Part shown: positions 11,120 through 22,315 of the stretch, in pieces | Layout of the letters: each line of letters starts with the position of its first letter | How positions within the stretch are numbered: position 1 is the first letter of the stretch | Origin: Gadus chalcogrammus | Taxonomy: Eukaryota > Chordata > Actinopteri > Gadiformes > Gadidae | DNA: 64,000 nucleotides | NCBI RefSeq assembly: GCF_026213295.1 | Contig: NC_079427.1 | Location: forward strand, 2,921,719-2,985,718 | Direction: 5' to 3' | Program-made: the position numbers and the translations under genes | Notes under the pieces: model-generated | The model's database searches: none | Told to the model about the DNA's origin: nothing | What the model saw: the letters and a program-made list of their open reading frames with translations, nothing else

Positions 11120-12301
11120 GGGCCCTATTTTAACGGTCTGAAACGCAAGTGGGAAGCGCAAAGCGCAAGTAGCTTTGTGGGCGGTTCTACGTCGCTATCG
11201 CTATTTTACAGGCGGATAAATGACACTTGCGTAGCGGCGCAAGTGTCAAAAGGGTTGGTCTGAAGCAGCCTAGTTACCCGTAGGTTTGGTTTGGGCGTAA
11301 CGTCCAACAAACCAATGAGAGTGCGAGCTCCCATCCCATTTAAGAGTCATGAGCGCATTTGAATCGGACGAGTTGATATTTTGACAGTGAGTCTGCAGTC
11401 TCCGATGAGACAGATGCACATGAATTTCAAACTGCAAATGGCTCAGTTTATTGCCAAATAATATGGCCTAATTCACACATGGAATAAGGGGTTTTCTTCC
11501 ACAACTTCAGAAAGACTGAGTCCTCAAATAAATTTCGGCAAAGAAAACGTACATGATATAACATATGATATGCGGTAACTGTGGTTCTATTTAATGATAT
11601 ACGCAATACATTATAAACATTGTTTCTTATCAGTATTGTATGCTATCCTAATATGCATGTGTCCCCGCGGTAATAGACATTGCCATTGATTGTGCGTTAC
11701 GTGTTTAGTTTGCGTGTGTTTATACAGAGCACACACGCGCGCCCGCATTCATTCATTCTTTTTAACACTCACTTGCGGTAAAATAATGTTTTTCACGATC
11801 AAATACTCATCAATCCTAAAAGTTAAGGGCACGTAGGCCTACACCATGTCTCTGTCAAGAAAATATGTGTTTGCTGTACGGTGTTTGCAGATTCATTATT
11901 AAAAGTACAACTTATTACCGCTGCATCAGCTGTTCTTTGCCAAATAATTTACCAAGAATGTGCGGCTAGGTAGATGGGAGAAGCAAAGTGTATGCGCGAG
12001 GTGCACAAGCAATTCGTATGCATCGCATGCGCCCTTAAAATAGCATCAGAACAACGTGCCACTGACTTTAAACCAGGTATTTCCTGGTCAGTAGCGCAAT
12101 GGTATTCAGAAACGGCAAAATACCGTTTGCGCCAGAGCACGCCTCCTCCTTCCGCCGAACCGCCCCTTGCGGCGCATGATCAATCCCTAATTTACCGGCG
12201 AGTGGCGGTGGTGGGAAAAGAACGCTCTGCGCCAGTTGTAAACTAGCAACGACACATGCGCCAGTGACGAAGTCACTTGTGCCGGATGCAAGATAGGGCC
12301 C
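11120..12301. mobile_element. PIF-Harbinger-type non-autonomous element
   Basis: Begins GGGCCCTATTTTAACGGTCT and ends GCAAGATAGGGCCC, flanked by TAT at 11117-11119 and 12302-12304. The start is typical of a common fish Harbinger family. The intron it interrupts resumes after 12305. No transposase frame remains (only short open frames). Confidence 0.75.
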
Positions 12302-12964
12302 TATGAGTTATAAATACATACTTGATTTTTTTAACAAGGTCAAAGGTGTGTGTTCTTTGGAATATCTGTTGGGGATTCTGGGATATAAATCCTAAACCTA
12401 TGGATTCTTTTCAAACATAAATCATTCGTATGACTGGCATATATTTTAGATTATGAAAATCTTGTGACGGTCGACATTTTATGGAACCCACCAGAGTCCA
12501 CACAACCCATTTCTATAGCTTCTTGACAGTATGGTCTGTGTGTGCGTGTGCGTGTTGTTTGATGACAAAAGAAACACAGGGTACACAATATCATATTATA
12601 ATTAGTGCTGTCAAGCAATTAAAATATTTTTATTTCTATTCAAATTATCCCTTGATTTCGTGCTGCTAGCCTTTTAGTGAGATCAGAGAGTGTTGAGAAG
12701 GACAGTAATAAAATATATTTGGCAAGATTGATATAAGAAGAGAGACCCGCAGTGAAGTCAACCCGGTCCACTTGACATCGGGTAGGTGCATGACAGTGGT
12801 AGGCCTACCGTAAAACTTCAATAGCCCAGGCTTTTATTTGTTTCAATCACTGAACTTTCTAACAAAACTCTTGATGGGAAATATTATAACATTTATTATT
12901 TAAACCAGTATGAATATTCCTACCGTACGTAGGCCTATACACATTACCAGGCTAGTGAATAACG

Positions 12965-12966
<2 letters not shown>

Positions 12967-13021
<55 letters not shown>
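12967..13021. repeat. (CA)n microsatellite
   Basis: About 27 CA units, uninterrupted. The open frame through it is an artefact. Confidence 0.95.
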
Positions 13022-13023
<2 letters not shown>

Positions 13024-13603
13024 TGGCGGAGTGGTAATCGGGAGAGTTCCCGGTGGGCCGTTAACGTTTCGGGGCTGTCGGGCTGATTACTGCGGGATAA
13101 CAATATTGCGTTTATAAAATTCCTTGCGACGCCGTCAGGAAGCCTGAGCTTTGCAACCGCAACCTCTCACTCACTCAACAGACGCAGTAATTACAAACTG
13201 TCAACGTTGCAACCAAGTCGATTTTGTCTAGAGGGGAGTAACTGAGCGGCCCCTCCCGAAGTGGTACAGCCCAGGTGGGCCTTGAACTGCGATTGGTCAG
13301 AAATACGTAACAGCTAACGACAACATTGAACTCTTATGCCGAGTTCAATCTAGTTTACTACGCTGTGCTACTTTGACAAGTGGCTCAGGCCAGACACCAA
13401 GCTAATGCAGTTTTTGACACAAAGACTTTGCATAGGCAGGTCGTTTTTTATTTTTAAATGGTCTATGTTAAATCTATTTAATCTGTGTAATGTACGGTTT
13501 ATGTTACGTCAGTTTAACCATACGTCGTGCTGAGTTGTCATACAGTGTTACAAAAGTGATTTCCAACTCAAAGCAGGTGAAAAAACCAAAAGGAAAAGCT
13601 GCA

Positions 13604-13696
13604 ATCGCTCACCGGGAAAGGCCAAAGCAAAGGACCCGCTGAGAGGTATGAAGGGCCTTGAGGACCTACCGGTCGAGACTCAACAGTTATTGAAAG
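13604..13696 (+). pseudogene. Half Death-domain exon relic (copy 2)
   Basis: Same as the relic at 10128 (about 3.5 kb upstream), ending KG|GTACAG before the same downstream sequence (ACACACAGGGGCGTCATAG). In the frame that matches the domain it still reads GKAKAKDPLRGMKGLEDLP. Together with the linker exon at 13997 it forms the second copy of a duplicated exon block. Confidence 0.5.
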
Positions 13697-13996
13697 GTAC
13701 AGTACTTCATCCACACACAGGGGCGTCATAGTGGGGGGGGGGGGGGGACTGGTTACCAAGGGACCCAATGGGGGAAGGGCCCTCAAAGCCTGAGATGAAA
13801 AGGCAGGACATGTAGCCATCAGGGTTTCCCCCAGCATTTTAGAGCCTATTCTTGTTCCAGGTGTTATTTTGAATAATTGTATTTAAATAATATTTCAGTA
13901 GTCTGTAGTCGCCCAAACAAGCCCATTCATTATTGTCCTTGAGTTGAAAACGAAAAAAGAAAATCCATCTGTAATTTCTCTTGATTTGTCTTTCAG

Positions 13997-14122
13997 GACT
14001 TGTAAAGAATCTATCTAAACCTGTTAAGGAGAAGCCTTCATGCAGTAGCGGACAGGGGAGCCTTCCTGGTGAGAGTTCCTCGTCTCTGCCCCTCAAAATG
14101 CCTGCTAGTGACGGGATGCTGG
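13997..14122 (+). CDS. Linker exon, phase 1-1 (copy 3)
   Basis: 126 nt between TTGATTTGTCTTTCAG and G|GTGAGT, phase 1-1. It encodes GLVKNLSKPVKEKPSCSS ... LPLKMPASDGML. It is nearly the same as the exon at 10526, and the introns on both sides are also similar, so exon plus introns were duplicated together. No known domain. Confidence 0.5.
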
Positions 14123-14549
14123 GTGAGTTGAAAAATAATCATCATCATAATACATTATAGATCAATCATATAATATAACATAATAAGAAATCATTTTATA
14201 AATACATACTTTTTAAACAAGGTCAACGGTGTGTTGCTTTCTGGAATCTGTTGGGAGTCTGGAACATCAATTCCAAACCTATGGCTTGTTTCGTACAAAT
14301 GATTCACATGACTGACATTTTATAGAACCCAACAAAGGCCACACAATCCATTTCTCTAGCTTCTCAAATGACCAAAACTGGAAACACTTGGTCAGACATA
14401 GTTCCTAATGGATGTGTTTGCATCCATAGCCCGGTCATAGAACTCCATAGTTTACTTTACAGTGATGGTCCGTTGCCGTCAGTTACATGTCGATGGTGTC
14501 GTATGGCCTTACCCCCTAACTTCAGGGAAACAGGAGAACAGTAATCCAG

Positions 14550-14960
14550 TGGCCTGTACTACGAACCTCGATTAGTGGGTTAGCGAGGTATGTTGCGCTC
14601 AAAGCCTGGGTTAGCTGGGACACGAAAGTCGATCTCTTTTAGCGTCGCTGTATCACCATGGTGACTCATGCTCTCAACCAAACCTGGTCGGGAGCAGGTT
14701 TTCCATTTGATCATCCTTATGTATGTGACCGGCTGAATCTGCTTTGTGTATTTTTCTTAAGTCAAGACGTGACCCACGATCTCAGTCCGGACTCGGGGAA
14801 ATCCGACGTCCATTTATTGTTTGCCGCTGAAGATAAATATAAAACAGCTTCCTTTCAGAAAGTGCCCTTAAACAATCCTCCAACTCCTATACAAAGCACA
14901 CAGAGGGGGAGGGGTACTAGCATGATTACACCAAGGTCAGGTGGTGCATGCTAGCATATC
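14550..14960. mobile_element. Possible Harbinger MITE end
   Basis: GTGGCCTGTACTACGAACCT at 14551 is a typical start of a fish MITE family. The matching right end was not found. A 98-codon open frame inside (MVTHALNQTWSGAGFPFDHP) is like peptides often carried in such repeats. Confidence 0.35.
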
Positions 14961-15180
14961 GGAATAAAATATAAAGTTCACCAAAACACTGCAATGTATG
15001 CATTGATATTTACATGACAATGTATAGTCAAAATAATTAATGTAAAGAATGGTAAACTACTAAACCACAAAATGGGGGGGAAATAAATGAATACCTGATT
15101 CCCAAGAGAATCAGAACAAAAGGGAAGAGGGCAGGGGGGGACAGGAAACGTATGGGGCTCGGTGAGAGAGACAGAGTGGA

Positions 15181-15254
15181 GGTAGCACGTCGGATTTGAA
15201 CCCCGGTCGCTGGCGTTCGGGTCTTATACTAATCCACTACGCCACTGCCGCGGC
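15181..15254 (-). repeat. tRNA-like sequence, probably SINE head
   Basis: On the - strand: CAGTGGCGTAGTGGATTAGT (A-box-like), then GGGGTTCAAATCC (B box). The acceptor ends do not pair well, so a functional tRNA is unlikely. Confidence 0.45.
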
Positions 15255-16825
15255 GCTAACTCTCTGCGGTTGAAAACAGATGTGATATATTTCTTACATA
15301 GGGGGTATTTAAAGTGAGTTCCCTAAATTATAGAATAAGGCAGGTTGGGTATATATAATAAGGCAGGTTTTCAAAATGCCTTTGCATTTTGATATCATCA
15401 TCACTCTATTGGGATTAATGGCGAAAAAATTCTGCATTTGGCATAGTTATTGTATAGAATATATGCAGAATCTTTTCACTTGAACACATTTATCTAGACT
15501 GCCTGATCTATCCAGTTTGTAAAGGTGAGTAAAATGAAGCGATACACGCCCCTTTCACGTGAACGCGCATTGAACCTAAAGCGGAAAAAACCTGGTTCGA
15601 CTAATTGAATTGAAAAAATACATTTCACACACACTACTTCAAAAGTATCTCATATAATAACATAATAAGACCATACATAATTTTTTGACCAAGGTCAAAG
15701 GTGTGTGGCTTTCTGGAAACATCCTTTTGGGATTCTGGGATATCAATTGTAAGCCACTGGCTTGTTTCAAACATACATCATACACAGGACTTTTTCTAGT
15801 TGTCATACAGTGATTCAAACGTTTATCAAGGATTGCCAACTCAAAAGCAGTTTATAGTATTAATCTGAGAAATTGCAGGACTTTGTAGAATAACTTCCAG
15901 AGCGTGAAATAGTGAGTATTTGTGCTGAGCAGGAATCTCCCCGGCGGCCACGACTGCCATGGCCGTCGTCGCCCCGCTATCTGGCCGTGATGCCCTTCTG
16001 AAAATCGTATGCCCAGAGGGAGGGTTATTGTAATTTTTTAGCAATCGTTATTATAATGTGTAATTAAAAATACAAATATTATTTATGGCAAATTCTAAAC
16101 TTATAGACAATAATAAAGTTTTAACGTTAACAAATTCACTCAACTTATTTTCTTTTTGAAAAAGAAGTGGAGAATTATTGCAAAAGGGCTCTTCAAGATG
16201 CAGATAAAAACTGCAAAACAATGAACAATTTCTCTAGAAGCGTTACGCTGTTTAGTAAAAAGGTGTTAATGCTTTTAGAAATGTATTTGTCTATTTAGGT
16301 TAAATCTAAATCATGTTTTTTAACTTAAGGTCTTGATGCCCTGGCATGTGGCCTTTGTGCCCCAAAAGAATTGCCCCGCTGCAAGCCAAGTGGCCTTGCC
16401 CCTAAAATCACGAAATTCCAGGCCTAGTAAATAAAAATGCCTATTCTCATATTGAGACAAATCATGATCACTGTCCTATAGCATCCATTTTTTGTGAGTC
16501 TCAATGTCTAATTCAAATGCTGTTAGAAATATGGGACAATTGCTTCATTTTGTTTATATGCCCAAATCATTGAAGTTCAGACGCATTTAAATGGTTGCTG
16601 GCAGTGCAAGTACGGTATATCACACAATTAAACGAGGATAAACACCATGCATTTTTGTCGATTTATTTTGTATTATAATTGTTGATTCATACTTGGCAGA
16701 AATATTCAAGTGGATATTTCACGGAGGTGCGGCGCCCTAGCGCCCCCTATTGACCCACCGCCACTGCTTGGAAGGTTTATGGTTGACATCGTAAGTCCGA
16801 CTGACGATCCTTTTTCATATCGTAG

Positions 16826-16873
16826 GAAATATATCCAAGAAGACGGTGGTAAAGCCAAGGAAACCAAAAAGAG
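16826..16873 (+). CDS. 48-nt basic linker exon (copy 1)
   Basis: CGTAG acceptor and G|GTAAGG donor enclose 48 nt, phase 1-1, encoding a Lys/Arg-rich stretch (NISKKTVVKPRKPKR). The following intron is clearly paralogous to the one after 18010-18057. It sits just before the CARD exon at 17522. Confidence 0.45.
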
Positions 16874-17521
16874 GTAAGGGTTTTGCTGTGTTCCTTGGCT
16901 CCTTTGAGAAAATATTACATCATTTCTTCTAAAATGCTGATTCGACCGGATACCTTTTCATAGGCTTGTAACAGGTTTGTAGGCTCGCCCTAGCCCGGCC
17001 TACTGCAGTTGATGTATGACTATAATATTAAGGACCTTTGCTGTATGGTCTAAGGAACAGATAAATATAAATATTAATGCATAGCAGTACACACCTACCT
17101 ACCTGTACTTAAAACATTGGGCCAATTAGTAGGCCTCCAAACATTGTTGATATAGGCTTCATTAAGAGCACAGACAACGGACAACGGTTGACCGAGCTGG
17201 CCCAAGACAGAACACCTCACCGACCGCATCTCACCTGACTAACTATATAACGAGGAACTGCTTATTCTTATGGAAAAGTGAACTTAATGTAGTATATTTT
17301 GATTAAACCAAGTCTAGCAAACAAACATCTTATTGATGAGATATGTTGTGGGGGACAAGGTGGTACGACAAATGGTTTAAAATATACAGAGATCAAGAAG
17401 AGATTAATCAATGTCTCCTGAATTCTGTGGTCCAAAATTCTGAACAATGTGTTGAACACCCTGCCTCAACTATCGTGTTTCCATGCCGTCATTTTTTTTT
17501 GCCTTTTGATTTATTTTCCAG

Positions 17522-17800
17522 TGGAGCTTCGAATGGTCCGTTGTGAATTTGTGAAGACAGTTAAAATCTCAGTTATCAGAGGTCTCCTGGATGACCTTTT
17601 GGAGCAGAAAGTGTTCAGTACTGAGGACAAAGTCTCTGTCATGGAGAACGAGAGGAGCAGAAAGGACCGAGCACGGTGTCTGATCGATATGGTGATCGGT
17701 AAAGGGGAGAAAGCAAGTCGGATAATGATTGCTAGTATGAAGAAGAAGTACAATGACTTATGCTCCACCCTGGGTCTTATCTCTTCTCCTGCTGGTGTGG
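17522..17800 (+). CDS. CARD exon
   Basis: A 279-nt exon, phase 1-1, after a long pyrimidine tract and TTTTCCAG, with donor G|GTGAGT. It encodes a full CARD of about 90 residues: VELRMVRCEFVKTV, VIRGLLDDLLEQKVFS, then DRARCLIDMVIGKGEKAS and LCSTLGL. CARDs are six-helix death-fold modules that pair with other CARDs in inflammasome and apoptosis complexes. It is close to the terminal CARD at 61687 and more distant from 47504. It belongs with the linker and Death-domain exons downstream. Confidence 0.8.
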
Positions 17801-18009
17801 GTGAGTTGTTACCACGAATGTACTTTTTAAAACGGTCAGTACCAGCTTTGTTTTGACAAGAGGGGAGCTTCTTTGTCCTTTAGTCCACTGGGATCCACTG
17901 ATTCATTATCGTCCACTCGGGATTACATTTGTGTGGAATAAAACTTTACACTTGGTAGGTTTATGGCTGACATCGTAAGATGGACTGACAATCCTTTTAC
18001 ATATCCTAG

Positions 18010-18057
18010 GACATGTAGACGACAAGACGTTGGAAAAGCAAAGGAAACAAAACAAAG
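18010..18057 (+). CDS. 48-nt basic linker exon (copy 2)
   Basis: CCTAG acceptor and G|GTAAGG donor enclose 48 nt, phase 1-1, encoding a charged stretch (HVDDKTLEKQRKQNK). Same length and flanking introns as 16826-16873, so the two are a tandem duplication with the CARD exon between them. Confidence 0.45.
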
Positions 18058-18699
18058 GTAAGGGTTGTGCTGTGTTCCTTGGAGAACATATTACATATTT
18101 TCTTCTAAAAATGCTGATCTTACCGGATACCTTTCATAGGCTTGTTACAGGTTTGTAGACTCACCCTAACCCCGTAAACCAGTGGCAATTTCTAAGACTA
18201 CAAGGGAACCTTGGCCTCCCCTAAAACTTAAAAAATTAAATGGTCAACTATATACTGTTGTGTTAACATTTCATTGACTAAAAATGCGTTAGAAAACGTC
18301 CATCTCAAAGACGAGTTTGTTCAGAATCAGCTGCTTATCGCAGGTCGACTGACTAGATTTCCTTCTCATAAATTCCCATAGCGTCACACTGCATTTGCTT
18401 GTTGAAAGTCAGCGTCCACCGACTTCAATGGGGCTGCATAGAACAACTTTTTTTAGTGCGTTGACAGATTTTTGCTTCGATTATGTCCCTCCCACGGACT
18501 TGGCTTGGTCCAGTTAGGCTTTCAGATTGCACTAGAGTTTGGTGAGATAATCTGCCTGTTTTTGCTCTGCCTGTTTCTGCTCTACCAATTGAATTCTCTG
18601 CCTTGTGATTTTCTGTTTTTGGATTTTTCATTCCATGTTGGAACTTTGCCTGGATCTTTTGTGCGTTACAGTTTTGACTTTAGAAAATGAATAAATATT

Positions 18700-18961
18700 T
18701 TTGCCAATTGCATCTGGTCTTCACCTGGGTCCTTATCTGCAACCCTTAACAATGGAGTTGGACAGTGCAATGCCTCAGCTTTACAAAATGTTCTCATTAG
18801 TGGCAACAATAGGAGCTACATCTGCAGGTGTAGAAAGGAGCTTCTCCTGTTTAAAGTGGCTCAAGTCCTACACCCGTAACACAATGGGCCAAGGCCGTTT
18901 AACCAGCCTTTCCCTGCTGGCCACTGAGAGGACAATGATGGTCACTGGAAAAGACAGCTAG
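18700..18961 (+). pseudogene. hAT transposase C-terminal fragment
   Basis: An open frame with MPQLYKMFSLVATIGATSAG, VERSFSCLKWLKSYTRNTMG and RLTSLSLLATE, the C-terminal dimerisation (hATC) segment of hAT transposases. The rest of the protein is absent. CAGTGGCAATTTCTAAGAC at 18181 may be the element's left end. It lies between linker exons 18010 and 19057. Confidence 0.75.
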
Positions 18962-19056
18962 TTGGTATCACAGGGTCACATAGCATTTCCTTGAAAGGGA
19001 ACAGGGCAGAATTTACACATAAATAAATTGACAATTTATGTAATGTACATCTTCAG

Positions 19057-19134
19057 GAAATGGAGGCCGGAAAATAAATGGAAGTAAATCTGAAGAAGTG
19101 GCCCATAAGAAACCTTGCACGGTAGATGTGTCAG
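19057..19134 (+). CDS. 78-nt linker exon
   Basis: ATCTTCAG acceptor and G|GTGAGC donor enclose 78 nt (26 codons, phase 1-1). It encodes a polar Gly/Lys/Ser-rich linker (NGGRKINGSKSEEVAHK). Only 133 nt separate it from the Death-domain exon, which it would join in frame. Confidence 0.5.
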
Positions 19135-19267
19135 GTGAGCGGGTGTCATCTTTTGAATCAGATGATTGGTCTCAGGACAAATGATTAAGAAGTATGTTTC
19201 GTGAGTGTTTTCTCTTTTGAGATGTCTTGATCTGCCTGTATGTGGATTGTCTTTGTCTTTTTTTCAG

Positions 19268-19558
19268 ACAGCATCACTGAAACCCACTCCACAGGGCAGA
19301 CTCTGACTGACAAGGAGCTCATGAATGTGGCCGATACGCTGGGACAGGAGTGGGAGCCGACTGCCATCCACCTGGAGCTAACGACCAAAGATTTGGATGA
19401 CATCAAGGCAGAACATAGACCTGTGGCCATGCAGAAGCTGATGATGTTGGTGCGGTGGAAGGGCCGAAGACCACCAGGAAAGGCAACAGCACAGGACCTG
19501 CTGAATTGTCTGACTGACCTGAAGCACCTACCGGTCGAGACTCATCAGTTATTGACAG
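19268..19558 (+). CDS. Death-domain exon
   Basis: A 291-nt exon, phase 1-1, after TTTTTTTCAG, with donor G|GTAACG. It encodes a Death domain of about 90 residues: LTDKELMNVADTLGQEWEP, HLELTTKDLDDIKAEH, MLVRWKGRRPPGKATAQDLL. The Trp-x-x motifs and the GKATAQDLL helix are typical of Death domains in ankyrin/UNC5/PIDD-like and fish NLR proteins. Closest local copy is 43764-44045. It is followed by the terminal exon at 19741. Confidence 0.8.
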
Positions 19559-19740
19559 GTAACGTACTTCACCCACACACAGTGAACGTCCAGCCCATTT
19601 GAGCAGCCCCCCTCTTTTACGGGATCCATTCGTTTCCATTCAATATTATTTGTGGTAGTAATGTAATGTGGTCGCAGTTGCAATTGAGTTGAACTTGGTT
19701 TTTGTATGTGCACTAAGGACCTGTCTGTTTGCTTCCTCAG

Positions 19741-19793
19741 AATTGATGAAGTGCCATAGTGAACTAGATGGCTCTGTCCAAAGAAAACAGTGA
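19741..19793 (+). CDS. Terminal exon of the CARD/Death-domain gene
   Basis: After CTTCCTCAG the phase-1 frame from the Death domain continues for 17 residues (ELMKCHSELDGSVQRKQ) to TGA at 19791-19793. This gives a gene ending linker-CARD-linkers-Death-tail. The 3' flank up to about 21.1 kb resembles the flank after the FIIND-CARD gene, which supports a true gene end. Confidence 0.55.
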
Positions 19794-20060
19794 AGATATG
19801 CAGAATTACCTGAAACAGTGAAGCTGTCTGTGAATGCATCCTGGTCGTTGGGATACGGCCAGATGATGAAAGAAAGATTATTCGAAAGTGTAAGCAGCCG
19901 TAAGAGCTAGGGTCTTGTCGAGTCCATCTTTACCGTATAAACTGTTTAAATGGCACAATTGCTCATGCAGCTTTGCTCCACCAGTGGTCAAGATGCACAT
20001 ACTCTGCCAAGGCATTATTGAAGCGTTGGCATCAGTTGCGACCCTGTGCTGTGTTAATGT

Positions 20061-20529
20061 AACCTGACTCGCGACCACAGAGGAATTTCGTTCCAACTAG
20101 CTCCACTCATCCATCTGGGATCGCTCCCAGATTTGGGGACCAGATTTAATGGTCGAGCCAATCAGGACTGTCGGGCGGGATTTGTATATATGTGACGTAG
20201 CGGACAAGGGACTTTTTTGATTCAGACAACAATGGCGGCTCGCATCGAGGAGGCAAGCGTCAACATTGATGATGCTATTTCATCCGTGTTGTCCAATCTA
20301 GCGAATATTCTTTCTTTAAAAGAACATCAGAGAACGCTCTCATCAGCGTCACGGGTTGGTTTCGATGTGAGTGGTTGAAGTAGCACGTCAATAAAGATGA
20401 CGGACAAGTGGTTTATCCAATCAAGGATTTTTGTTATGGCCCATCCTTCTAAAACACCTCTCCAATGGATTGATCATACATGGATGAGTGGAGCTAGGTG
20501 GAAAAAATTCATCGGGCGAGAGTCAGGTT
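20061..20529 (+). mobile_element. MITE with helicase-like leader peptide
   Basis: Ten-bp terminal inverted repeats AACCTGACTC / GAGTCAGGTT and an inner inverted repeat (TAGCTCCACTCATCCAT / ATGGATGAGTGGAGCTA). An ATG at 20232 opens 48 codons to TGA at 20376-20378, ending NILSLKEHQRTL. This resembles the region just before the helicase motif I of RecQ-like proteins carried by ISL2EU-type transposons. The assignment is an inference. Confidence 0.5.
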
Positions 20530-20576
20530 AGTGTTATCGGCCACTTCCACAGAAATTCAAAATAGACAGATTTATT

Positions 20577-20645
20577 AAATTCTGTACTTTTACATTACAT
20601 TTATTTAGCTGACACTTAAGTGCAAAGCAACTTACAGTAATTGCA
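20577..20645 (-). repeat. SINE/LINE tail, reverse orientation
   Basis: TACATTTATTTAGCTGACAC ... AAGCAACTTACA is the complement of the common fish tail 'CTTTGGATAAAAGCGTCTGC'. Same family as the + copy at 62985-63148. Confidence 0.6.
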
Positions 20646-20849
20646 TTCCACAATGGAAGATGAAACCCAAAAAGCAGGAATCATGCAAGTACATGAAATG
20701 AGTTCAATAAGGGAGCTTCTTTAATTGCTATATTACAAAAAAACGAGAGATGAGTTTTCAGTCTGCAGTCTTTTTCCAAAAGTCTTGACCTTGTAAAGTA
20801 ATCATTGATATCATGTTTAGAATAGATCCTCCTTCCTCTGCTAGTACTA

Positions 20850-21110
20850 AGCTGTTCCCCTCAGGTTACCTCCTATAGACAGGTATAGATGGTTGTGATC
20901 ACTGAAACAACTTTTTTCTGAACATTTGTGTTGACATTGTGCCAAAGCAAGATAATGATTATTTAACAATCCACTAGGATTGTGTCAGTTCATTGTTTTT
21001 ATATATATTATGTTAACTTTCTGAGCCCGAGCCAGGAAGGTTCAGATGTCTGTTTGGGGAAAAATAAAAGTGGGAAAGGTGGGAAAGGCTGCCTTCTTGC
21101 TTCATTGTCC
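20850..21110 (+). repeat. 3' flank paralogous to 63180-63490
   Basis: Shares GTTGTGATCAC, GTTGACATT, CAGGAA(A/G)GTTCAGA, TCTGTTTGGGG and GGCTGC(C/T)TTCTTGC with the flank of the FIIND-CARD gene. Each copy has an AATAAA (21063-21068 and 63445-63450) that could be a poly(A) signal. Confidence 0.5.
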
Positions 21111-21589
21111 AACATATTCAATATCAATTAAAACTAGTCTACTCAAGTAGGGCTATTAGTCCCGTTCAGATTAGTAATTATTAGATTGACATGGGTATAA
21201 AATTGCGCTCAATGTAAAAGGACCTTTACTTGTAAGCTGTGACCTATATGCCCTATCCCAATGTCCGGACTCACAGACTTTGCTGCGTGTTCTCGGAAAA
21301 TTATTAAGGCTTTAGGGCTGTCCCAATGTCAAAATCCAAAGGGCGTGAGTGTTTGAGTCCACACTTACCGAGCCCTTTCTGTGAGTCCATATCCATGGTT
21401 TACATAGGAATGAATGGGCGCCATTTTGGAATCCGTTATAATCAGTTTGTTTTTAGAAGTGGTGGGGACAATAACCATAAGCTTGAGTGTGGTTTGAAAA
21501 GTGCTGGGTACCCTTATGTAAGCTATTCATCCATTCAACGCTGCATTACAATATGCTGTACAGTGTATTGTCAGGTGTTGAAATTATTC

Positions 21590-22315
21590 AAATACTGGTT
21601 CGGAAAATTAGTATTTGAAGCTTAAATCAGTATTCGGAGCTTCGTTATTTTTTTTTTTCACGTACGTGACTTTACCAGAGCGAGGGAGGGAGGCAAACTA
21701 TAAGCGTCAGCGACACCAAGCAGAGAAGCGAGAGAGGTGGAGGAAGAATAGATATCTTGTTTCCCTTTACTTTATAACACAACATTAGTGGGATCTCTGG
21801 AGGAAAAGTAATACTTAAAACCTTAGCTTAGTTGTTTGTTTACGTTCGCTGTACAGCGCCGCGCCAATCAACTGGCTTGCTGCAGAGCGTGAGCGTCTTG
21901 GGAATACCCGGTCAATATAATGGATATAATATGGACACATAAGACAATCAATATTCTGTATTTGTTATGGATTTATTGTACAAATTTCCTGAAAAGATGC
22001 ACGTTCCAGGATGAATTGAAAAGCTCCCGTAAGGACTGAGATGGCAGAGAACAGCTGATTTGGAACGGAGCAACAGCTGTTCGCTTTCACGGGGAAAAAC
22101 GAAGGAACTTCAACCTACTTAGGCCTACTAATTAATGTTCAAAAGCTATTAAATCTTCTACAAAATATGCAGATACTGTCAAAATCGGTTCCAGGGAGTA
22201 TATAAGGATTATTAATGTTGTTTTTGATGGTGTTTTTTTCTGGAACGAGTATTCGAATATTCGCTCGTAAAAACCAACGAGTATTCGAAGCCTGAAAAAT
22301 GGCATTCGGGCCAGC
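21590..22315. mobile_element. Insertion block in copy A
   Basis: Absent from copy B. Edges carry inverted CGAATA/TATTCG motifs (ATTATTCAAATACTGGTTCG; ACGAGTATTCGAAGCCTG) and GGGCCAGCCCTA. Suggests a hAT-like non-autonomous element; no clear target duplication. Confidence 0.45.

Noticed and set aside
15181..15254. A tRNA gene on the - strand
   Set aside because: Box-like motifs are present, but the acceptor stem does not pair and no clear anticodon loop is seen; SINE head is more likely.
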